From Nocardioides sp. URHA0032 (GTDB lineage: Bacteria > Actinomycetota > Actinomycetes > Propionibacteriales > Nocardioidaceae), in the NCBI RefSeq assembly GCF_000620645.1, contig NZ_KK211161.1:180134-244133 (forward strand): a stretch of DNA of 64,000 nt. Reading direction: 5' to 3'. Of this stretch, positions 6,351 through 14,451 are shown in pieces. The position numbers were made by a program, and so were the translations under genes. Below the pieces are notes generated by a model. The model was not told the DNA's origin. It searched no databases and worked only from the letters and a program-made list of their open reading frames with translations. Every line of letters begins with the position of its first letter. The stretch's first letter is position 1.

Positions 6351-8948
6351 ATGGGGAGGGAGACCGTCGCTCGCACGCGGTCTGCCTTGTCGGTACTCGT
6401 CGTCACGGCGGACACCGGAGGCGGAGCCGCTGCCACGGCAGTCAGGGCAGCAGCCGCAGAGCTGCTCGCTACCCACGCGCTCACGCTCCCCTCGGCGCTC
6501 GCGACCCTCGCCACCGAGAGCTTCGACTGCGTGCTCGTCGCCACCACCGTGCCGGACCTGGCCGCGGCCGAGGTGGCCCGTGCCGTCCGCGCCCGGTGCG
6601 GAACCGCGGCGCTCGTGGTCGCCCATGCCGACGCCCTCCCGGGCGCCACCGGCCTCGACGAGGTCGCCGACCTGGTGCTCGGCCCCCACGACCTCGGGGG
6701 CGACTGGCTCCGTCTGGTCCGTCAGACCGCCGAGAACGCCCGGCTGCGCCGGGAGCTCGCCGCCGCCGAGTCCTCGGCAGCGCAGCTGGCCGGCGTGGTC
6801 GACTCGATGACCGACGCGGTGTTCACCGTCAGCGCCGGCGGCGAGGTCACCAGCTGGAACCGCGCAGCCGCCGCACTGTACGGCTACACCGCCGAGGAGA
6901 TCCTCGGCCGCGACGTCGCGCTCCTGCACCCGCCCGGCTCCGACGAGCCACGCCGCCTGCTCGCGGTCGCGCAGCGCGGCGAGGCCGTCCGTGGACACGA
7001 CACGGTCCGGCGCTGCCGGGACGGCCAGCTCGCCGAGGTCACGCTCGACGCGACCGCACACGCCGACGGCATCATCGTCGTCGGTCGCGACATCAGCGGC
7101 CGTCGCGAGCTCGAGGCGGAGCTGGTCCGCCAGACCATGCACGACGCGCTGACCGGCCTGCCGAACCGCGCGTACCTCGCCTACCGCCTCGCCCAGTCCC
7201 TCGGGGAGGCACGGCGGATCGGCACGCCGGTCGCGGTGCTCGTGGCGGACCTCGACCAGTTCCGGGCGGTCGATGACCTGCACGGCCACGTGGTCGGCGA
7301 CCGGGTGCTCGTGGAGGTCGCCGAGCGGCTGCGCGCGATGGTCCGGCCGACCGACATCGTGGCGCGCTCCGGAGGCGACGAGTTCGTGATCGTCTCCCCC
7401 GGCACCGACGTCGCCGCGGCCGCCAAGCTCGCCCGGAACGTCATCGACGTGATCGCCGAGCCGATCGACGTCGAGCACCGCGCGCTCCGGATCGGGGCCA
7501 GCGTCGGCATCGCCGTCTCGCCTCCCCTCGACGGCGACGCCAGCACGTTGCTCAAGCACGCCGACGTCGCGATGTACGAGGCCAAGGCCCGGGGGCGCTC
7601 GCGCAGCCAGGTCTTCGACGCCACGTTCGCCCGTCGGGCCGGCGAGCAGCGGCGGCTCGCGGCCGAGCTGCGGGAGGCGCTCGCCCACGACCTGCTCGAC
7701 GTGCACTACCAGCCGGTCTTCGACCTCACCTCCGAGCGGATCGTCGGCGTCGAGGCGCTGGCCCGCTGGCAGCACCCCTCCGGCAGCGCGGTGTCGCCCG
7801 CGACGTTCGTGCCGCTGGCCGAGGCGCACGGCTTCATCGCTGACCTGGACCGCTGGGTGCTCGACCGCGCCTGCCTGGACATCGCGATGGCGCGGGACAC
7901 CGGAGACCTGGCGGAGGACGTCCGGGTCGCGGTGAACCTCTCGGCCCGCTCCCTCGACGACAGCCGGCTGGTGGCCACGGTCGCCGACGCCCTGCACCGC
8001 TCGGGCCTCCCGGCGCAGTCCCTGGTCCTGGAGGTCACCGAGACGGCGGTGCTCCAGAACCGCGACGCGGCCCGCGCCTCGCTCGAGGGCCTGCGGGCGC
8101 TCGGCGCGGGCGTGCACCTCGACGACTTCGGCACCGGCTACTCCTCGCTCAGCTTCCTTCGCGAGCTGCCGGTGACCGGCGTGAAGATCGACCGGTCGTT
8201 CGTGCGCGACGCCGTCGACCGGCCCGAGGACCTCGCGATCACCGAGGCGATCGTCCGCCTCGCGCGCGGCCTCGGCCTGGAGACGGTCGCCGAGGGCATC
8301 GAGACCGTGGAGCAGCGTGACCTGCTGCGCCGGCTCGGGTGCGCCACCGCCCAGGGCTTCTGGTGGAGCGGCGCGGTCCCCCTCTACGACCTTCCCGGAG
8401 CCGGAGCCGCCCGCGCGGCGAAGCGGTCCGAGCGCCGCGCCGTCGCCGCACCGCGGCCCTGGAACGTCACGCGCCGCCCCCTCGACCCGGCCGGCGGACG
8501 GTCCGCGTGCTGCCTGCGCGGGGGTCTCGAGGCCGGGCAGGGGTGGATCGTCGTCACCAGCCCGAGCCGGCGCGCCGAGTTCGTTCGCTCGCTCGGTGGG
8601 CTGCACACCGCCGCCGTCGCCCGGGGGCAGCTGGTCGAGCTGGACGCCTACGACACGCTCCGCGCCGTCACCGGCCCGGACGGCCGGCTCGACACGACCC
8701 GCTTCGAGCAGGTGGTCGGGAGTGCGCTGCGCAAGGTCAGCGCGGTCACGGGCGAGGTCGGCATCCACGCCGAGCTCGGGCACGTGACGCAGCCGCTGCT
8801 GAGCCTGCGCGTCTCCACCGACCTGCGCCGTCGGCTGCACGCCGAGTCGGAGCTCAGGCTCGAGTACGGCGACCACCCGGCCGACTGCGCCGCGCACGGT
8901 GGCCAGGTCGCGCACCAGGTCGAGCTCGGCGACGCCTCGGCCTCCTGA
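6351..8948 (+). CDS. PAS-GGDEF-EAL c-di-GMP enzyme with pseudo-receiver and MEDS-like ends
   Basis: A predicted bifunctional c-di-GMP synthase/phosphodiesterase of 865 residues. Residues ~12-130 look like a receiver domain that has lost its phospho-acceptor Asp (FDCVLVATTVPD). A PAS domain covers ~145-260. The GGDEF domain has RSGGDEF near 341 and an RxxD inhibitory site five residues before it (RPTD). The EAL domain has GVEALARW (~467), VNLS, EVTE, DDFGTGYSS, KIDRSF and AEGIET, so the known metal and catalytic residues are present. Residues ~716-860 (GLEAGQGWIVVTSPSR, ARGQLVELDAYDTL) resemble a MEDS sensory domain. ATG 6351 has GGAGG at 6341-6345. It opens the pilus/c-di-GMP region and probably balances the cyclase encoded tail-to-tail. 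Confidence 0.9.
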   Translation: MGRETVARTRSALSVLVVTADTGGGAAATAVRAAAAELLATHALTLPSALATLATESFDCVLVATTVPDLAAAEVARAVRARCGTAALVVAHADALPGATGLDEVADLVLGPHDLGGDWLRLVRQTAENARLRRELAAAESSAAQLAGVVDSMTDAVFTVSAGGEVTSWNRAAAALYGYTAEEILGRDVALLHPPGSDEPRRLLAVAQRGEAVRGHDTVRRCRDGQLAEVTLDATAHADGIIVVGRDISGRRELEAELVRQTMHDALTGLPNRAYLAYRLAQSLGEARRIGTPVAVLVADLDQFRAVDDLHGHVVGDRVLVEVAERLRAMVRPTDIVARSGGDEFVIVSPGTDVAAAAKLARNVIDVIAEPIDVEHRALRIGASVGIAVSPPLDGDASTLLKHADVAMYEAKARGRSRSQVFDATFARRAGEQRRLAAELREALAHDLLDVHYQPVFDLTSERIVGVEALARWQHPSGSAVSPATFVPLAEAHGFIADLDRWVLDRACLDIAMARDTGDLAEDVRVAVNLSARSLDDSRLVATVADALHRSGLPAQSLVLEVTETAVLQNRDAARASLEGLRALGAGVHLDDFGTGYSSLSFLRELPVTGVKIDRSFVRDAVDRPEDLAITEAIVRLARGLGLETVAEGIETVEQRDLLRRLGCATAQGFWWSGAVPLYDLPGAGAARAAKRSERRAVAAPRPWNVTRRPLDPAGGRSACCLRGGLEAGQGWIVVTSPSRRAEFVRSLGGLHTAAVARGQLVELDAYDTLRAVTGPDGRLDTTRFEQVVGSALRKVSAVTGEVGIHAELGHVTQPLLSLRVSTDLRRRLHAESELRLEYGDHPADCAAHGGQVAHQVELGDASAS

Positions 8949-8956
8949 GCGGAACG

Positions 8957-10918
8957 TCAGGCGAGGCCCACCCGGCCGCCGCCGGACTGCTTGGCGCGGT
9001 ACATCGCCTCGTCGGCCCGGCGTACCACCTCGTCGAAGGAGTAGGGCGGCGCCAGCGCGACCCCGACGCTGATGCTGACCCGGTGGTCCGCACCGTCGAC
9101 CACGACCGGCGGCGCGAACGCCGCGAGGATGCGCTCGGCGATCACCTCCGCCTCCTCGGCGCCGGTGTCCTCGCAGATGACCGCGAACTCGTCACCGCCG
9201 AGCCGGCTGACGGTGTCGGTCGCACGGATCGATGCGAGCAGCCGGGAGCCGATCTCGCGCAGGACGCTGTCGCCGGTCTCGTGGCTGAAGCCGTCGTTGA
9301 CGAGCTTGAACCGGTCGACGTCGATGAACAGCACGGCGGTGCCGCGACCGGGGCTGCGCTCGTGGCGGGCCGCGGCGGTCTCCAGCCGGTCGGTGAACAG
9401 GTAGCGGTTCGGCAGCCCGGTGAGCGGGTCGTTCAGCGCGCGGCTGCGCAGCACGCTCTCGGCGTGCCGGGCATCGGTGACGTCGGCGACCGAGACGAGG
9501 ACCCCGAGCCGGTCGTTGCGGCTGTTCAGCGGCCGGCGGGAGACCCGGAGGATGCGCTCGTCCCCGTCGGGGCGGCGGTAGACGACCTCGTGCACCTCGA
9601 TGACGCCGTCGGTGTCGACCCGCGCCTCGCCGTGCAGGCCGAGCAGCCGGACCGGGTCCTCGCCCGACAGCAGCTCGACGGGACGGCCGAGCACGTCGGC
9701 GGCGGTCTCGTTCGCGAAGATCACCAGACCGTCCGGCGAGGTCGCCAGGATGCCTTCCTGGGTGCTCTCGACCATCGCGCGGTGCAGCGCCTCGGAGAGC
9801 CGGAGCGCCTCCTCGGACTGGACCCGCTCGGTGACATCGCGCAGGTTCGCGACGTACCCCTGCACGTCGGGGTCGGCCAGGCAGTTGGTCGCCGTCACCT
9901 CGACCGAGCGCCACTGCCCGCCGCCGTCGCGGACCCGGACCACGACGTCCCGGCTGCGCCGCGGATCCTCGTGGAGCCGCTCGAGCATCTCCACGACCGC
10001 ACCGGTGTCCCCGGGGTGGACGTACTCCCAGCTCAGGTGGTGGAGGAGGTCGTCGCGCTCGTAGCCGAGCATCCGGGTGACCGCGCCCGCGACGAAGGTG
10101 ATCGTCAGGTCGCCGTCCAGCACGACCGCGGTGTCCCACGCCCGCAGGCTGAGCACCTCGGTCAGCTCGAGCTGGCTCTCGTCGTCCGCGCCGGCCCAGG
10201 CCGCGATGGCGTACGGCGTGCCGTTCGGCTCGCGGAGCAGGCTGGCGTCGAGCAGCAGGTTGAGGTCGCCACCTTCCGCGTCCCGGAAGAGACCGTGGTA
10301 GCTGATCGAGTCGATCTCGCCGGCGCGCAGCCGGGCGAGGCGCGCGACGACGTTGTCGGCGTCGACCGGGTCGACGAGGTCCAGGAGGTCGCAGTCGGCG
10401 AACCAGCCCTCGCCGTGGCCGAACAGCTCGCACCACGCCGGGTTGACGGACTCCAGGTGTCCGCTGAGGTCGAGGATCGCCTGCGGAGTGGTCGCCTGGT
10501 CGAAGTGCGCGCGGGACATCTCCAGTGCCTGCGCCAGCTCGCGCTGCTCGCTGAGCTGGGCGCTGACGTCGCGGAGCACCGCGATCACACCGATGGCGCC
10601 GCCGGGGCCGTGGACCGGACCGAGGGTGAGCTGGGCCTTGAACGAGGAGCCGTCGCGACGGACGACGCCCTCGACGAACGGCTCGACCCGCTCGCCCGCG
10701 AGCAGCCGCTGCATGGCCGCGTCGCGCAGCTCCCCGCCCTCGGGCGGGAACAGCATCGCGAGCTCCCCGCCCGCGAGGTCCTCGGCACGCCAGCCGAGGA
10801 CGCTCTCCGTCGCCGGGCTCGCCCACCGGATCGTGCCGTCGGCGTCGACCGAGAGGATGCAGTCGTGCAGGGTGGCCGCGATGCTCGCGAGCAGCTGCCC
10901 CTGGTCGATTTCCCGCAT
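8957..10918 (-). CDS. Multi-PAS diguanylate cyclase (GGDEF)
   Basis: A predicted c-di-GMP synthase of 653 residues with no membrane segments. About four PAS domains (roughly 10-125, 135-255, 265-375, 385-490) precede one GGDEF domain. The active site SRLGGDEFAVI lies near 570, with an intact inhibitory RxxD (RATD) five residues before it; NDPLTGLPNRY starts the domain. There is no EAL domain, so it should only make c-di-GMP. ATG 10918 is preceded by a G-run (GGGGGG); an in-frame ATG at 10952 is an alternative. A WhiG-type promoter at 10976-11004 lies directly upstream, which would put c-di-GMP production under the same sigma factor as the pili. Confidence 0.9.
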   Translation of the reverse strand: MREIDQGQLLASIAATLHDCILSVDADGTIRWASPATESVLGWRAEDLAGGELAMLFPPEGGELRDAAMQRLLAGERVEPFVEGVVRRDGSSFKAQLTLGPVHGPGGAIGVIAVLRDVSAQLSEQRELAQALEMSRAHFDQATTPQAILDLSGHLESVNPAWCELFGHGEGWFADCDLLDLVDPVDADNVVARLARLRAGEIDSISYHGLFRDAEGGDLNLLLDASLLREPNGTPYAIAAWAGADDESQLELTEVLSLRAWDTAVVLDGDLTITFVAGAVTRMLGYERDDLLHHLSWEYVHPGDTGAVVEMLERLHEDPRRSRDVVVRVRDGGGQWRSVEVTATNCLADPDVQGYVANLRDVTERVQSEEALRLSEALHRAMVESTQEGILATSPDGLVIFANETAADVLGRPVELLSGEDPVRLLGLHGEARVDTDGVIEVHEVVYRRPDGDERILRVSRRPLNSRNDRLGVLVSVADVTDARHAESVLRSRALNDPLTGLPNRYLFTDRLETAAARHERSPGRGTAVLFIDVDRFKLVNDGFSHETGDSVLREIGSRLLASIRATDTVSRLGGDEFAVICEDTGAEEAEVIAERILAAFAPPVVVDGADHRVSISVGVALAPPYSFDEVVRRADEAMYRAKQSGGGRVGLA

Positions 10919-10975
10919 GTGCCCCCCACGCGCTGCGTCAAGGCGACTCATGTTAGTGATCCCCCATGCTCTCGT

Positions 10976-11004
10976 CATCGGCTTCCGCCGACGCGTACTT
11001 GAGG
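10976..11004 (-). promoter_or_regulatory. WhiG/FliA-type promoter of the diguanylate cyclase gene
   Basis: On the minus strand: CTCAAG-N15-GCCGATGA, with the -35 element at 10999-11004 and the -10 element at 10976-10983. It matches four other sites in the pilus locus in sequence and in spacing. The predicted transcript would start near 10969, 17 nt before ATG 10952 and 51 nt before ATG 10918. Confidence 0.75.
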
Positions 11005-11005
11005 C

Positions 11006-11779
11006 TCAGCGGAGTCCCACCAGATTGAGGTATGCGGAGGCGAGCTGAGCACCCACGAGCATGCCGGCCGCGGCGCCGGTGAGGAGGAACGGGCCGTGCG
11101 GGACGCGTGACTTCGCACCCGCGCTCCCGGAGGCGATCAGGACGACGCCGACGACGGCGCCGACCACGAAGCCGGCACCGAGGCCGACCAGGGCCGGGCC
11201 CCAGCCCAGCCAGCCGAGCACCAGACCCAGCACCGGTGCCAGCGCGACGTCACCGAGGCCCATGCCGCGGCCGCCGGTGACCAGCCAGATGCCGCCGTAC
11301 ACCGCCAGCCAGGCGCCGGCCGCGAGGAGCGCGGTCGGCACCGGGGCGGCGCCGTGGCGGACGACGTCGATGCCGAGCGCGATGACGGCGCCGAGGGCGG
11401 TCGCCCCGGTGATCGAGAAGGGCAACCGCCGGTGGTCGAGGTCGATCATGAACAGTGCGACCCCGGCAGCCGCGACCACCAGCCCGGCGGCGGCGTACGG
11501 CGTGCTCCCGAAGCGCCAGGCCACGACGACGAACAGCAGCCCGGTCGCCAGCTCGACGAGCGGGTAGCGGACCGCGATCGGTGCCGCGCAGTCGCGACAG
11601 CGGCCGCGGAGCACCAGCCAGGAGACCACCGGCACGTTGTCGTAGGCGCGCACGGGGTGAGCGCAGGCCGGGCATGCGGACCCGGGCGAGACCAGCGACA
11701 GACCCGCCGGCACGCGGTGGATGACCACGTTCAGGAACGAGCCGATCAGCAGGCCGAGGACGCCGGCGAGCAGGATCAC
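11006..11779 (-). CDS. pilD: Prepilin peptidase / N-methyltransferase
   Basis: The membrane aspartic protease that cuts prepilin leader peptides after Gly and methylates the new N-terminus. It has 257 residues. The N-terminal cytoplasmic loop holds the zinc site CPAC...CRDC. The catalytic aspartates lie in FMIDLDHRRLP and GMGLGDVAL, the GxGD-type site. About seven hydrophobic segments follow one another. The GTG start at 11779 overlaps the preceding stop by four bases (GTGA), so translation is probably coupled. It is the last gene of the pilM operon. Its substrates would be PilA and the four pilin-like proteins encoded at 21.6-26.5 kb. Confidence 0.93.
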   Translation of the reverse strand: MILLAGVLGLLIGSFLNVVIHRVPAGLSLVSPGSACPACAHPVRAYDNVPVVSWLVLRGRCRDCAAPIAVRYPLVELATGLLFVVVAWRFGSTPYAAAGLVVAAAGVALFMIDLDHRRLPFSITGATALGAVIALGIDVVRHGAAPVPTALLAAGAWLAVYGGIWLVTGGRGMGLGDVALAPVLGLVLGWLGWGPALVGLGAGFVVGAVVGVVLIASGSAGAKSRVPHGPFLLTGAAAGMLVGAQLASAYLNLVGLR

Positions 11780-12468
11780 GGGGCGTCCGCCGGCTCGAGG
11801 ACGAGGTGCAGGGCCGCGTGCTCGGCGGAGCCGACCGCGCTGGCGAACCGCTCCCGGCCGGACTGCTCCGCGACCAGGTCCCACCGGAGGTCGACGGTGG
11901 CGAGCGTGTGGTCGCCGCTGCGGATCGCGGCGAGCACGAGGTAGGCCTCGAATGCCGCGGCGTCGGCCTGGCGCGCGAGCCGGACCGCCGGCCCGTCCTC
12001 TCCCCCGGCGCCCAGCAGGGTCGCCATCGTGGCGCAGTCGGCGGCGGCGGTGCGCAGCTCGGCGGCGAGCTCCGCCGCCGTGCGACCGTCCAGCCGGTCC
12101 TCCGTCCGGCTGCTCGGCGTCTCCTGCGCAACGTGCGCGTGGTCCAGGTGGTCGAGGTCGCCGAAGCGGTCGGACAGCAGGCCGTGGACCGACTGGTCGA
12201 ACGTCGTCACCATCGCCTCGCGCGCAGCGTCGAGGAGGGCGCGGGCGGACAGGCGCGCGGGCAGGACGATGTTCTCCAGCGACGCCGCCACGGACTCGCC
12301 GACCGCCGCGAGCTGGGCGTCGGGATCGGGCGCCTGGCCGAGACCGTTCTCCCAGAGCAGCTCCTCCAGCGTGTGCACGTCCGCCGCCCACGCGGCGAGC
12401 TGGGCCATCCGGAGGTCGCCGCGCTCGGCGTACCGCTCCGAGAGCTCGGCGAAGTCGGTGGCGCTCAT
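11776..12468 (-). CDS. Unknown soluble protein of the pilM-pilD operon
   Basis: A 230-residue, mostly acidic and helical protein without signal peptide or membrane segment. I do not recognise a family. The sequence is Ala/Glu-rich with long predicted helices (LSERYAERGDLRMAQLAAWA, then AAELAAELRTAAADCATMATLL). It overlaps its neighbours on both sides by four bases, between a membrane protein of unknown role and pilD. That strict packing suggests a part in pilus assembly or control, but this is inference only. Confidence 0.6.
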   Translation of the reverse strand: MSATDFAELSERYAERGDLRMAQLAAWAADVHTLEELLWENGLGQAPDPDAQLAAVGESVAASLENIVLPARLSARALLDAAREAMVTTFDQSVHGLLSDRFGDLDHLDHAHVAQETPSSRTEDRLDGRTAAELAAELRTAAADCATMATLLGAGGEDGPAVRLARQADAAAFEAYLVLAAIRSGDHTLATVDLRWDLVAEQSGRERFASAVGSAEHAALHLVLEPADAP

Positions 12469-13091
12469 GCTGCGGACCTCCGCGACCGGCGCTTGCTGCG
12501 GCGCGGCACGTCGGTCGCCGGCGGGGGCACGGGGAGGACGACCTCCTCCTCGACCACGACCGGCTCGGCGACAGGCTCGCGGTCGACGATGTCCGAATCG
12601 TCGACCGGCGCGGACTGCGTGATCTCCAGGGCCGGCGGAGTCACCGTCACGACCGGCGCCGTGGCGACCGGGCGACGCAACGGCACGGGCAGGGTGACCC
12701 GGGCGGCCGGAGCCGCGTCGAGGCGCGCGACTGCGGCAGAGACCCGAGCCGCCACCAGGAGCGGATCGGCGTCGGCCGACGTACGGCGGGCGACGGACTC
12801 GACCGCGATTCGGACCTGAGCACGGTAGGAGGCGAGGTCGGGCTGCTCGAGCGTAGACTCGGCGGCCCGCTCGAGGGCCTCCTCGAGGACGCGCACCTGG
12901 GCGCGCAGGGCCCGGACGTCGGGGTGGGGCTCGGCCAGCAGGGGCTCGACGACGGCCTGGACCTCCGCCTGCTCCTCGACGTCGGCGGCCGGCAGGGATC
13001 GGCCCCTGCGCCGGACCACGACGAGCAGCCCGACCATCGAGAGCAGCACCAGGCCGAGCCCGGTGAGGTAGAGGGGCAGGTTCACGTTCAT
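12465..13091 (-). CDS. Unknown single-pass membrane protein of the pilus operon
   Basis: A 208-residue protein with one N-terminal membrane helix (about 7-27, LYLTGLGLVLLSMVGLLVVV) followed by RRRGR, so the rest is probably cytoplasmic. A helical, possibly coiled-coil segment spans ~55-130. A Pro/Val/Glu-rich linker and a basic tail (RRSKRRSRRSAA) end it. No family recognised. Its start overlaps the pilO stop by one base, so it is the fourth gene of pilM-N-O-x-y-pilD. It sits where Gram-negative loci carry pilP, but it has no lipobox and no resemblance to PilP. Confidence 0.6.
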   Translation of the reverse strand: MNVNLPLYLTGLGLVLLSMVGLLVVVRRRGRSLPAADVEEQAEVQAVVEPLLAEPHPDVRALRAQVRVLEEALERAAESTLEQPDLASYRAQVRIAVESVARRTSADADPLLVAARVSAAVARLDAAPAARVTLPVPLRRPVATAPVVTVTPPALEITQSAPVDDSDIVDREPVAEPVVVEEEVVLPVPPPATDVPRRSKRRSRRSAA

Positions 13092-13756
13092 CAGTCCTCC
13101 GCGGTCGTGGTGCTGGAGACGTCGACGGTCTTGCCGGGGTCCTTCACGGGGGGCATCACGAACATCTCACCCGTGATCGTCGTGGTGAACGCCCCCGTCG
13201 TGCCGTCGCCGGCGAGCGTGACCGAGGTGACCAGGTAGGCACGCTGCATGTGCTCGAGGTTCACGAGCAGCTGCTCGGTCTGGTCATAGGTCCCGGTGAC
13301 GGAGACGGTGACGGTCTGGCGCGCGAGCTGAGACGTGGCCGGGGTCGTCGTCGATGTGCTCGTGGATGTGCTGGTGGCCGGCGCGCTGGGGTCCGCACCG
13401 TCCACGATCGGCGGCGTCGGCGTCAGGGTGGTGACGCCCTTCGCGCCGATGCCGGCGTCGACGGCGGCGGTCGTGACGATCTCGAACAGGCCCGGCTGGT
13501 CGGCGGTCGGCGGGAACTTCTTCGCGAGCATGCGGGCAGTCGTCCGGGTGTCGCCGAGCTGCTCCTGCTGCTTGACCAGTCCCGCCAGCTGGGTGCCGAG
13601 CACGGCGTTCTGGTCCTGGACGGTCGTCACCTCAGCACGAGCATCGGCGAGCTTGCTCGTCTCGGGGCCGACGGCGAACATCCAGCCCAGGCCGGCGACC
13701 GCGAGCAGGCCGACGACGCCGACGACCTTGGTGGCGGCGGGGGTGCCGAGGTCCAT
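13091..13756 (-). CDS. pilO: Type IV pilus inner-membrane alignment protein PilO
   Basis: A bitopic membrane protein that pairs with PilN to link the cytoplasmic PilM/motor to the pilus. It has 221 residues, one membrane helix (~10-30), a periplasm-facing coiled coil (ETSKLADARAEVTTVQDQNAVLGTQL, split at LAGLVKQQEQL) and a C-terminal ferredoxin-like domain that begins at TVTVSVTGTYDQTEQLL. Between them is a low-complexity Ser/Thr linker (~128-142). ATG 13756 overlaps the pilN stop by one base. Position and topology make this secure although PilO sequences are divergent. Confidence 0.85.
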   Translation of the reverse strand: MDLGTPAATKVVGVVGLLAVAGLGWMFAVGPETSKLADARAEVTTVQDQNAVLGTQLAGLVKQQEQLGDTRTTARMLAKKFPPTADQPGLFEIVTTAAVDAGIGAKGVTTLTPTPPIVDGADPSAPATSTSTSTSTTTPATSQLARQTVTVSVTGTYDQTEQLLVNLEHMQRAYLVTSVTLAGDGTTGAFTTTITGEMFVMPPVKDPGKTVDVSSTTTAED

Positions 13757-14451
13757 CACTGACCGTCCTGGGTGGTGTCGTCGGAGTAGCGGCCGCTGTA
13801 GACCTTCTCGGACAGGCCGACCGAGCCCGAGAACGTCACCTGGTCGGAGTCGCCGGTGGTCGTGGTCGAGATGAACGGCTCGACGAACAGTCCGGAGTCG
13901 CCGAGCGCGATGACCATGTCACCGACCTCGGCCCTGCTGCCGGCCGTCCCGGAGATCTGCACGCAACCCACGACGACGCGGGTGTTGAACGGGTCCGGGC
14001 CGGGGCACGGATTCTCGGTGGTCGCGGTGGTACCGCTCGCATCCGTCGGCGGCGCGAGCGTCACGGCGAGGGTGGCCAGCTGGGCACCCGGCGGGGTCGC
14101 GTCGCGGACGCCGCCGAGCACCTGGGAGAAGTAGACCTCGTTCGCCATGGCTTCGCCGACGGTGCGCTCCTGCACGGACACGCCGTTGACGTAGGCCCGG
14201 ACCGGGGCCAGCACCTGCGTCTGCGCGGTGAGGCGGCTGGTCTCGGACTGCTCGACGGCGACCAGCTTCTGCGCTTCCTGGGTGCGGGCGTGCTGAGCGC
14301 CGGTGGCCACGCCCACGAGCGCGAGCAGCACGGCCGCGCCGGCGACGAACCGGTGACGCAGCCGGCGCGCGGCCATCCGGTCGAACTCGGACTGCGAGAG
14401 GAGGTTGACCGACGGCATGGTCGGCACGACCGCCCGCTCGCGGCGCCTCAT
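13756..14451 (-). CDS. pilN: Type IV pilus assembly protein PilN
   Basis: The bitopic partner of PilM and PilO. Near its N-terminus is MPSVNLLSQSEF; the Asn-Leu-Leu motif is what PilM binds in the PilN family. A single membrane helix follows (~35-55), then a helical stretch and a C-terminal domain with strands (NTRVVVGCVQISGTAGSRAEV). The ATG at 14451 overlaps the pilM stop by four bases (ATGA); ATG 14418, giving MPSVNLL at the very start, is an equally reasonable site. Length 231 residues, slightly longer than most PilN. Confidence 0.88.
   Translation of the reverse strand: MRRRERAVVPTMPSVNLLSQSEFDRMAARRLRHRFVAGAAVLLALVGVATGAQHARTQEAQKLVAVEQSETSRLTAQTQVLAPVRAYVNGVSVQERTVGEAMANEVYFSQVLGGVRDATPPGAQLATLAVTLAPPTDASGTTATTENPCPGPDPFNTRVVVGCVQISGTAGSRAEVGDMVIALGDSGLFVEPFISTTTTGDSDQVTFSGSVGLSEKVYSGRYSDDTTQDGQ

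Noticed and set aside
6171..8915. Long minus-strand open frames opposite the GGDEF-EAL gene and similar long frames elsewhere
   Set aside because: They have no family motifs and low-complexity Arg/Ala/Gly/Pro content, while the opposite strand encodes clear domains.
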